Assembly (NCBI GenBank): GCA_002392645.1
Contig: DGHL01000114.1
Location: 8,126-28,614, forward strand
DNA length: 20,489 nucleotides
Origin: Prevotellaceae bacterium UBA3849
GTDB lineage: Bacteria; Bacteroidota; Bacteroidia; Bacteroidales; Bacteroidaceae
Direction of reading: 5' to 3'
In this document: positions 14,554-20,489 of the stretch, in pieces
Position numbering within the stretch: position 1 is the first letter of the stretch
Layout of the letters: each line of letters opens with the position of its first letter
Notes under the pieces: generated by a model
Seen by the model: the letters and a program-made list of their open reading frames with translations, nothing else
What the model was told of the DNA's origin: nothing
The model's database searches: none
Program-made: the position numbers and the translations under genes

Positions 14554-14585
14554 AAATGTACTTCGCAAATTTGTGAAGTACATTT
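14554..14585. promoter_or_regulatory. 32-bp palindrome (operator candidate)
   Basis: AAATGTACTTC (14554-14564) and GAAGTACATTT (14575-14585) are perfect inverted arms around GCAAATTTGT, which is itself nearly symmetric. It covers the -33 box (14570-14573) of the GH3 promoter, so a dimeric regulator bound here could control that gene and possibly the divergent small gene. The regulator is unknown. Confidence 0.6.
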
Positions 14586-14601
14586 TATTTTCTTAATTTT
14601 G
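14570..14601 (+). promoter_or_regulatory. Promoter of the GH3-family gene
   Basis: TTTG (14570-14573), a 20-base spacer and a perfect -7 box TAATTTTG (14594-14601). The ATG is 79 bases downstream, leaving a leader of about 70 bases. Confidence 0.8.
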
Positions 14602-14680
14602 CACGTTATTAAGTAACGTAAGATGATTGCTGAAATCGCTGCTTACGTAACATCGTTGCACAAGGATAAGAAAGGAAATT

Positions 14681-16225
14681 ATGGGTATAACATCTATAGC
14701 AAGACTGGGATTCATCAAGAGACAGAGGGAACTGGAGAAGCATTTCACAGAGCCTGAGGCGCTGCAACATAAGGTGATGACTCGACTCATTGGCCGTGCC
14801 ACAGATACAAAGTATGGCAGCGGACACTCTTTCGCCTCTATAAAGAGCTATGAGGATTTCAGAAGGAATATCCCCGTAAATACCTATGAGGAGCTGAAGG
14901 GTGACATTGACCTTATGCGCCACGGCGAGAAAGACGTGTTGTGGCCGGGTAAGGTAAGATGGTATGCTAAGTCGTCGGGCACTACAAATGATAAGTCGAA
15001 GTTCATTCCGGTATCTGCCGAGGGACTCAAGCGCATACACTATGCCGGTGGTACCGACGTGGTGGCTTATTACCTGCAGAATAATCCTAAGAGCAGACTG
15101 TTTGACGGCAGGGCACTGATACTGGGTGGCTCACACTCACCTAACTACAACGTGGCAGGCTCGCTGGTGGGTGACCTCTCTGCCATTCTGATAGAGAACA
15201 TCAACCCTGTGGTGAACCTTGTGCGAGTGCCAGACAAGAAGACGGCGCTCATAAGCGACTTTGAGGTGAAGCGCGAGCAGATAGCGCGCCAGTGCCTTAC
15301 GAAGAATGTGACAAACATAAGCGGCGTGCCGTCGTGGATGATGTCGGTGCTCACACGCGTGATGGAACTGAGCGGAAAGAAATATCTGCAGGAGGTGTGG
15401 CCGAACCTTGAGGTGTTCTTCCACGGAGGCATAGCCTTCACGCCATACCGCAAGCAGTATGAACAGCTCATAACGAAGAGCGACATGAACTATATGGAGA
15501 CATATAACGCCTCGGAGGGATTCTTCGGCATACAGAATGACCCGCTGGATCCTTCGATGATGCTGATGCTCGACTATGACGTGTTCTATGAGTTTGCTCC
15601 GATGGATGCCATAGACGATGCCGGACAGATAACCGATGCGTCGAAGGTGGTGCCGCTTGAGGATGTGGAACTGGGTAAGAACTATGCCATGATTATCAGT
15701 ACGTCGTGCGGATTATGGCGTTATATGATAGGCGACACGGTGCGCTTTACGAGCAAGAAGCCGTATAAGTTCATCATCACCGGCAGGACGAAGAGCTTTA
15801 TCAATGCATTCGGTGAGGAACTCATCGTTGATAATGCCGAGCAGGGACTGCACTATGCCTGCGAGAAGACCGGTGCGGAAGTGCGCGAATACACCGCTGC
15901 GCCAGTGCACAGGAGCGAAGGTGTGGTGCCTCACCATCAGTGGGTGATAGAGTTTGCCAAGGAGCCTGCCGACGTCAATGAGTTTGCAAGGATACTTGAC
16001 GAGCGCCTGCAGCAGCTTAACAGCGACTATGAGGCCAAGCGATTCAAGGATATCAACATGGAAAGGCTCGACCTCGTGGTGGCTCGCCAGGGACTATTTC
16101 ACGACTGGCTGAAGCAGAAGGGCAAGCTGGGCGGTCAGCATAAGGTGCCACGACTGTCAAACTCTCGTCAGCATATAGAGGAAATCCTTTCGCTTGCAGC
16201 GAAAGAAGTGAAGAGTGAAGAATGA
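14681..16225 (+). CDS. GH3-family protein (acyl-adenylate type)
   Basis: A 514-residue protein of the GH3 family, adenylate-forming enzymes known in plants for joining amino acids to auxin and jasmonate. Bacteroidetes carry homologues with unknown substrates. ATP-site motifs are visible: SSGTTNDKSKFIP (98-110), the YNASEGFFGIQND block, and TGRTKSFINAFGEEL further on. The usual length and all three blocks argue for an active cytoplasmic enzyme that activates a carboxylic acid. The start follows a leader with AAGGAAATT just upstream. The last codons (VKSEE and stop) fall in the left arm of the inverted repeat at 16208-16247, so the C-terminus may be altered by it. The Ig-like lipoprotein and DUF3108 genes follow in the same direction. 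Confidence 0.9.
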   Translation: MGITSIARLGFIKRQRELEKHFTEPEALQHKVMTRLIGRATDTKYGSGHSFASIKSYEDFRRNIPVNTYEELKGDIDLMRHGEKDVLWPGKVRWYAKSSGTTNDKSKFIPVSAEGLKRIHYAGGTDVVAYYLQNNPKSRLFDGRALILGGSHSPNYNVAGSLVGDLSAILIENINPVVNLVRVPDKKTALISDFEVKREQIARQCLTKNVTNISGVPSWMMSVLTRVMELSGKKYLQEVWPNLEVFFHGGIAFTPYRKQYEQLITKSDMNYMETYNASEGFFGIQNDPLDPSMMLMLDYDVFYEFAPMDAIDDAGQITDASKVVPLEDVELGKNYAMIISTSCGLWRYMIGDTVRFTSKKPYKFIITGRTKSFINAFGEELIVDNAEQGLHYACEKTGAEVREYTAAPVHRSEGVVPHHQWVIEFAKEPADVNEFARILDERLQQLNSDYEAKRFKDINMERLDLVVARQGLFHDWLKQKGKLGGQHKVPRLSNSRQHIEEILSLAAKEVKSEE

Positions 16226-16384
16226 AGAGTGAAAAATTTAAGTTACGTTTTCATAGAATTAAACACGCAGAATGATTACTACTTTTTCATACAATACAAT
16301 AGAAAAGTTTATAAATAAGTTATGCACACGGATGGCGCGTAACTTAAATTCTTCACTCTTCACTCTTCACTCTTCATTTTTCAC
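16208..16384. repeat. Long inverted repeat with GAAGAGT/CTTCACT arms
   Basis: The left arm 16208-16247 is repeated inverted from 16338 (40 paired bases, two mismatches) with 90 bases between; the right arm continues to 16384. Arms consist of GTGAAGAGTGAA words plus TTTAAGTTACG. The left arm overlaps the end of the GH3 gene, the right arm encodes the signal-peptide core of the next gene. Its shape suggests a non-autonomous mobile element, but no target duplication was identified. Confidence 0.8.
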
Positions 16385-18425
16385 TTTATCATTGCTGAGC
16401 ACAGCAATGATAACTTCATGCGCCCGCATGGGTTCACCTGACGGCGGATGGTATGACGAAACGCCACCGAGGGTGGTGTATGCCACACCTGCCGACCATG
16501 AGACGAACGTAACGTCAAAGAAGGTGTCGATATATTTCAACGAATATATAAATGTGGAGAACGTAAGCGAGAACGTGGTGATATCGCCTCCGCAAATGGA
16601 ACAGCCCGACATTAAGACACAGGGCAAACGCATAGTGGTGCAGCTGAAGGATTCACTGAAGCCTAACACCACATACACCATAGACTTCTCTGACGCCATA
16701 GTGGACAACAACGAGAGTAACCCTATGGGCAACTACACCTATTGCTTCTCTACCGGCAACCGTATCGATACGCTTGAATGCTCTGGCTACGTGCTTAATG
16801 CCGAGGACCTGGAGCCTGTGAAGGGTATCATGGTGGGACTCTTCGACACGGTAAAGACTGACAGCGCAAAGACCTTCATACGTGTATCGCGCACTGACTC
16901 AAGGGGGCACTTCGTAATACGCGGCATAGCACCGGGCACATACGTTGCCGGGGCTGTAATGGACATGGACGGCGACTTTAACTTCTCACAGCGAGGCGAG
17001 GTGATGGCTTTCTCTCATCGTGAGATTACACCGTCGAACTTCCTTGACCACAGGCAGGACACCATCTGGTTGGACGAACTGCACATCAAGGATATCAAAC
17101 GCACACCATATACTCACTTCATGCCCGACGATATAGTGCTGCGCTCATTCTTACATATACCTACGGAGCGCTATTTCCTAAAGGCTGACCGCAAGGAGGA
17201 AGACCACATCACATTCTTCTTCACCGCACCTATCAGTACCGACAGCCTGGAGAAGTTCAAGGACTCTGAAAACATCGGCATTCTGCCATCGCTGCGACTA
17301 CTCAATGCACCGGAGGGCATAGATGCCAACGGCGGTTCTGAAGCATGGAGCATAGCTGAATACTCGGAAAAGGGCGATACCGTGACGTATTGGTTGCGTG
17401 ACACACTGCTCATTAACCAAGATACGCTGAGCATCGAAATGACTACCCTGCAGACTGACACGCTCGGTTGCCTGCACATCACCACCGATACGCTTGAGGT
17501 CTTGCCGAAGACTTCTTTTGCAAAGCGCATGAAGATGCTGAACGAGCAGCGCGAGGAATGGCGCAAGGACATTGAGAAGAAACTGAAGGCGCGCGAGAAA
17601 CAACTGGCTCGCATGCAGACAGAGGAGGAGCGTATGGCTGTTCCGGAGGTGGACACCATAATGCCTCCCGTAAGGCTTACGCCGAAATACGAAGTGGCAC
17701 AGGCTATGTCGCCTGACGGAACAGTGAGGATATCATTCCCCTACCCTATGCAACGGATTGACACCGCAGCCATACATCTGTATGTAGAGCAAGACTCGCT
17801 GTGGTTCCGGGCTCCGTTTGTATTCAGGCAGAGCGACAATCTGCCTACTATGCGCAACTGGGAACTGATAACGGACTGGATACCTGGCGCCAACTATTCT
17901 TTCGAAATAGACACACTGGCTTTCGAGGACATCTACGGACACACGTCTGATCCATACAAGACAGGACTGAAGGTAAGAAACCTGGAGGACTATTCTTCGC
18001 TGTTTGTCAACATATCGGGAGTGGAGGTCGCTGACTCTGCTGCCATATTGGTACAGATGCTTAACGACAACGGTACCACGACACGCACTGCCAAGGTTGT
18101 AGATGGCACTGCCGAACTGTACTATGTGGAGCCGGGCAAATACTATCTGCGCGCCATAATAGACCGTAACGGCAACGGCAAATGGGACACTGGCGACTAC
18201 TTTACCGACCGTCAGCCGGAAGAGGTGTATTACAACCCTGAACTGATAGAGTGCAAGGCTAAATGGGATGTCACAAAGTCATGGAACCTCACCGCTAAAC
18301 CGCTGTATCAGCAGAAGCCTTCTGAGATAACGAAGCAAAAGGGTGATAAGAAGAAGACTATCAAGAACCGTAACGCGGAGCGCGCAAAGGAGAAAGGCAT
18401 ACAGCCACCAAGCACATATAATTAA
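16332..18425 (+). CDS. Large Ig-like (Big_5) lipoprotein
   Basis: A 697-residue protein. The start at 16332 gives MARN, a hydrophobic run and the lipobox ITSC with lipid-modified Cys30; an ATG 20 codons earlier is less likely. After the Cys come PDGGWYDETPPRVVYATPADHETNV and a Big_5 (SbsA-type Ig-like) domain to about residue 140, a carboxypeptidase-regulatory-like beta domain (GHFVIRGIAPGTYVAG...DMDGDFNF), a long middle part, a short coiled coil rich in Lys/Glu/Arg (about 400-440), a further beta region (YYLRAIIDRNGNGKWDTGDYF) and a Lys-rich tail. It is probably held at the outer membrane. Function is unknown. The signal-peptide core NSSLFTLHSSFFTLSLL is encoded by repeat units. It precedes the DUF3108 gene by 55 bases. 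Confidence 0.85.
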   Translation: MARNLNSSLFTLHSSFFTLSLLSTAMITSCARMGSPDGGWYDETPPRVVYATPADHETNVTSKKVSIYFNEYINVENVSENVVISPPQMEQPDIKTQGKRIVVQLKDSLKPNTTYTIDFSDAIVDNNESNPMGNYTYCFSTGNRIDTLECSGYVLNAEDLEPVKGIMVGLFDTVKTDSAKTFIRVSRTDSRGHFVIRGIAPGTYVAGAVMDMDGDFNFSQRGEVMAFSHREITPSNFLDHRQDTIWLDELHIKDIKRTPYTHFMPDDIVLRSFLHIPTERYFLKADRKEEDHITFFFTAPISTDSLEKFKDSENIGILPSLRLLNAPEGIDANGGSEAWSIAEYSEKGDTVTYWLRDTLLINQDTLSIEMTTLQTDTLGCLHITTDTLEVLPKTSFAKRMKMLNEQREEWRKDIEKKLKAREKQLARMQTEEERMAVPEVDTIMPPVRLTPKYEVAQAMSPDGTVRISFPYPMQRIDTAAIHLYVEQDSLWFRAPFVFRQSDNLPTMRNWELITDWIPGANYSFEIDTLAFEDIYGHTSDPYKTGLKVRNLEDYSSLFVNISGVEVADSAAILVQMLNDNGTTTRTAKVVDGTAELYYVEPGKYYLRAIIDRNGNGKWDTGDYFTDRQPEEVYYNPELIECKAKWDVTKSWNLTAKPLYQQKPSEITKQKGDKKKTIKNRNAERAKEKGIQPPSTYN

Positions 18426-18439
18426 AATTAATATATAAT

Positions 18440-18462
18440 GTGGGGAGATTAACATGCCCCAC
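18440..18462 (+). other. Intergenic hairpin before the DUF3108 gene
   Basis: GTGGGG (18440-18445) pairs with CCCCAC (18457-18462). No T-run follows and the Shine-Dalgarno of the next gene is four bases on, so it more likely affects translation or RNA stability than termination. Confidence 0.5.
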
Positions 18463-18465
18463 CCT

Positions 18466-18474
18466 AAAGGAGAG
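18466..18474 (+). promoter_or_regulatory. Shine-Dalgarno site of the DUF3108 gene
   Basis: AAAGGAGAG ends six bases before the ATG at 18481 and selects it over the in-frame ATG at 18454, which lies in the hairpin. Confidence 0.8.
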
Positions 18475-18480
18475 AATATT

Positions 18481-19287
18481 ATGAGAAGCATCATCAGAAA
18501 CAAAAAGGGCATTGCGACCGTAGTTGTCGCAATGCTCTTAGGCATCTTCTCCCCTGCTACGGCAGAGGCGCAGTGCACATACAAGAATCAGGCCTTCAAC
18601 GGATACGAAGGCATAGATTACAATCTGTACTTCAACTGGCAGTTCGTATGGATTAAGGCTGGCACGGCATCAATGGTAACCAAGCCGATTGTTTACTATG
18701 GCAAGAATGCATACCAGTCGAGCCTCGTTACGAGATCGTCGAAAAGAGTGGACAGATATTTCATGATGCGCGACACCATCATGGCTTACTTCTCTACCGA
18801 CATGGCTCCTATATATTACCGCAAGGGGGCTCGTGAAGGCAAACGCTACTACGTGGATGAGGTATGGTACACATACCCGAACGGAAAGTGCAAGACGACT
18901 CTGAAGCACCTGCATTCCGATGGTACACGCGACAAGAAGGAATATACCTATACACATTGCGTGTCTGACATGCTGAACAGCTTTCAGCGCATACGAAACT
19001 TCAACACTGCCGGTTGGAAGGTGGGTCATACCGAGAATATATACATAGCAGGTGGCTCCGAACTCACAAAGGCACGCCTGGTATATAAGGGCAAGAAGAC
19101 CGTCAAGGCTGACAATGGCAAGAAATATCAATGCCTGATAATAACATACAACGAACTTGAAGACAAGAAGTATAAGGAAATAGTACGGTTCTATGTCACC
19201 GACGATAAACGCCACATTCCAATACGACTTGACCTTAACCTGAAGTTCGGCTCTGCCAAAGCTTTCCTCAGTTCCATAAAGGGCTGA
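18481..19287 (+). CDS. DUF3108 family exported protein
   Basis: A 268-residue protein with a signal peptide ending TAEAQ (about residue 31) and a beta-rich body. LYFNWQFVWIKAGTASM near the start of the mature part, DTIMAYFSTDMAPIYYRKGAREGKRYYVDEVWYTY, and a C-terminal IVRFYVTDDKRHIPIRLDLNLKFGSAKAFL fit the DUF3108 family, whose function is unknown but which is thought to be an envelope beta-structure. It is the last gene after GH3 and the Ig-like lipoprotein. No Cys lipobox is present. 19288-19385 holds no gene and no clear terminator. Confidence 0.85.
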   Translation: MRSIIRNKKGIATVVVAMLLGIFSPATAEAQCTYKNQAFNGYEGIDYNLYFNWQFVWIKAGTASMVTKPIVYYGKNAYQSSLVTRSSKRVDRYFMMRDTIMAYFSTDMAPIYYRKGAREGKRYYVDEVWYTYPNGKCKTTLKHLHSDGTRDKKEYTYTHCVSDMLNSFQRIRNFNTAGWKVGHTENIYIAGGSELTKARLVYKGKKTVKADNGKKYQCLIITYNELEDKKYKEIVRFYVTDDKRHIPIRLDLNLKFGSAKAFLSSIKG

Positions 19288-19385
19288 CACACAGCACGGC
19301 ACGACCGATATCCTTTCCTGATAATATCATATTCTTACACCAACAGGTCGTACACGACATAAGGTTAAACAATCTTAATTATTCG

Positions 19386-19443
19386 TTTAAATCGCTTGCG
19401 ATATAAAATATTATTCGTAACTTTGCATCGTAAACGATATAAA
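19386..19443. promoter_or_regulatory. Two matched palindromes (candidate OhrR-type operators)
   Basis: Sites at 19386-19407 and 19422-19443 follow TTT(A/G)nATCG-N4-CGATATAAA and are 36 bp apart centre to centre. Site 1 covers the -33 TTG and site 2 overlaps the -7 box of the peroxidase promoter, so binding would block transcription. The downstream MarR regulator is the natural candidate to bind here. Confidence 0.7.
19396..19425 (+). promoter_or_regulatory. Promoter of the glutathione peroxidase operon
   Basis: TTG (19396-19398), a 19-base spacer and a perfect -7 box TAACTTTG (19418-19425), 21 bases before the ATG at 19447. Confidence 0.8.
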
Positions 19444-19446
19444 ACA

Positions 19447-19938
19447 ATGACCGATATGGAAAAGATTTATGATTTCAAGGCTCTCACGAGCAAAGGTAAG
19501 GAGATTGATTTCTCTGAGTTCAAAGGAAAGGTGATGTTAGTTGTCAACACTGCGAGCAAGTGCGGATTCACGCCGCAGTTTGCAGGATTGGAGGAACTGA
19601 ACAAGAAGTACAAGGACAAAGGACTGGTGGTAATAGGGTTTCCATGCAACCAGTTTGCCTCGCAAGACCCAGGCACTGACAGCGAGATAGAGGGATTCTG
19701 CCAACTCAACTACGGTGTATCTTTCCAGATTATGAAGAAGATTGACGTAAACGGCAATGACGCACACCCTATCTTCAAATATCTGAAGAAGAAAACCGGC
19801 GGATGGTTCGGCTCTGCTATCAAGTGGAATTTCACCAAGTTCCTTATATCCAAAGACGGTGAAACCGTAAAACGCTACGCTCCTATCACCAAGCCAGAGA
19901 AACTGGAGAAGGAAATAGAGAAGATGCTGGCGGAATAG
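19447..19938 (+). CDS. Glutathione peroxidase family, thioredoxin-dependent type
   Basis: A 163-residue protein that reduces hydrogen or organic peroxides. The catalytic tetrad is visible: Cys39 in NTASKCGFTPQF (Cys, not selenocysteine), Gln69 in GFPCNQF, and Trp127-Asn128 in WNFTKFLI. Cys85 (EGFCQLNY) is the likely resolving residue of the thioredoxin-reduced class; most bacterial members use thioredoxin despite the name. There is no signal peptide, so it is cytoplasmic. The start at 19447 follows the promoter directly; the ATG at 19456 is an alternative. The OhrR-like regulator follows after 36 bases, and two palindromes frame the promoter, so peroxide-induced expression is likely. Confidence 0.95.
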   Translation: MTDMEKIYDFKALTSKGKEIDFSEFKGKVMLVVNTASKCGFTPQFAGLEELNKKYKDKGLVVIGFPCNQFASQDPGTDSEIEGFCQLNYGVSFQIMKKIDVNGNDAHPIFKYLKKKTGGWFGSAIKWNFTKFLISKDGETVKRYAPITKPEKLEKEIEKMLAE

Positions 19939-19974
19939 ACTTTCCTCCTGGCACAGTAACACTTCATATCTACC

Positions 19975-20418
19975 ATGCACGAAGAATTACGACTTGACAA
20001 CCAGATTTGTTTCAGACTATACACTGCCTCAAGGCTCATAACGCAGCTTTACACACCGCTGCTCAATGAGCTTGGCATAACATACCCACAGTATCTCGTA
20101 TTGATGGTACTGTGGGAAAATGATTTTCAGCCTGTCAACGACATCGCGCATCGCCTGATGCTTGAAACAAACACCGTAACTCCACTGCTGCAACGCATGG
20201 AGAAGCAGGGATTGGTGGAGCGTCGACGCGATGAGACTGACAAGCGAAAGCAGATAGTAAGTCTGACATCTGCAGGAAAAGAAATGGAAGAGAGGGCTTT
20301 TGCCATAATACCGCAAGGTATGGGAAGCAGCCTCAGCGCTTGTCCGCTGAAGCATAGCGACTATACGCAGTTGGCGGCACAGCTGGACAGCATCATTGAC
20401 TCACTGAAAACAAAATAA
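19975..20418 (+). CDS. OhrR-like MarR family peroxide sensor
   Basis: A 147-residue winged-helix regulator. The N-terminal LDNQICFRLYTASRLITQLYTPLL with GITYPQYLVLMVLWE is the OhrR signature, and Cys12 matches the peroxide-sensing Cys of that group. A second Cys at 123 (SACPLKH) fits the two-Cys type, in which oxidation forms a disulfide between subunits and releases DNA. The DNA-binding helix is about ETNTVTPLLQRMEKQGLVERRR (64-85), followed by the wing DETDKRKQIVSLT. It likely represses its own operon with the peroxidase through the palindromes at 19386-19443. Full length; the ATG at 19975 is the only good start. Confidence 0.93.
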   Translation: MHEELRLDNQICFRLYTASRLITQLYTPLLNELGITYPQYLVLMVLWENDFQPVNDIAHRLMLETNTVTPLLQRMEKQGLVERRRDETDKRKQIVSLTSAGKEMEERAFAIIPQGMGSSLSACPLKHSDYTQLAAQLDSIIDSLKTK

Positions 20419-20440
20419 AGGTATAGCCAAACATAAAGTA

Positions 20441-20462
20441 GGTGGGTTCTAAAAATACCCAC
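20441..20462 (+). repeat. GTGGGTTCTAAAAAT repeat, further copy
   Basis: The same near-palindrome as at 7811-7884 (GTGGGT...ACCCAC), 22 bases after the regulator stop. The partner arm, if any, lies beyond the window. Position after a gene end in both cases suggests a role or preference near transcript ends. The last 27 bases show nothing else. Confidence 0.7.
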
Positions 20463-20489
20463 TGTCAGATTTTTGAATTTGTTTCAAGG

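Noticed and set aside
14623..14757. Upstream frame of 44 codons (MIAEIAAYVTSLHKDKKGN...) overlapping the GH3 start
   Set aside because: No Shine-Dalgarno or composition signal; probably chance in the leader, though translational coupling cannot be ruled out.

Overview
The window looks like chromosome of a Bacteroidales bacterium, most likely Prevotella or a close relative. Signs are promoters of the Bacteroidetes type (TTTG, about 20 bases, TAnnTTTG), few Shine-Dalgarno sites, signal peptides ending in FAQ/YAQ/MAQ, a NigD-like lipoprotein, a BspA-type leucine-rich repeat protein, a nucleoside kinase with a threonyl-tRNA-synthetase-like N-terminus, and a GH3-family protein.

Layout. (1) 1-98: 3' part of tRNA-Arg(TCT) and its terminator. 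(2) 248-3400: an AT-rich accessory segment beside the tRNA, with two related one-helix membrane proteins and two related secreted proteins on the minus strand, the remnant of a third unit, and a possible small zinc-ribbon gene on the plus strand. It looks like a duplicated, decaying array; its function is unknown. (3) 3400-3936: intergenic DNA with structured repeats. (4) 3937-7648, minus: pyrH (UMP kinase), a nucleoside kinase and a secreted leucine-rich repeat protein. (5) 7873-10872, minus: ddl, a PlsB/PlsC-like acyltransferase and a NigD-like lipoprotein, spaced 32 and 10 bases apart. (6) 10873-11434: a promoter region with a second copy of the intergenic repeat. (7) 11435-14196, plus: a three-gene operon of a secreted protein with four tandem TonB C-terminal domains, a secreted protein of unknown fold, and a secreted protein with two TonB C-terminal domains. 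(8) 14208-14468, minus: a small membrane protein, sharing a divergent promoter region with (9) 14681-19287, plus: GH3-family protein, large Ig-like lipoprotein and DUF3108 protein. (10) 19447-20418, plus: a thioredoxin-type glutathione peroxidase and an OhrR-like MarR regulator, behind a promoter framed by two matching palindromes.

Housekeeping functions are pyrimidine nucleotide supply (pyrH, nucleoside kinase), peptidoglycan precursor synthesis (ddl), lipid acylation and peroxide defence. The least explained parts are the multi-TonB-domain operon, the duplicated array by the tRNA, and several dispersed repeat families. Two of these repeats have been taken into coding sequence: one supplies most of a lipoprotein signal peptide, and another lies in the N-terminus of the acyltransferase. 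All statements come from reading the sequence; no database search was run.
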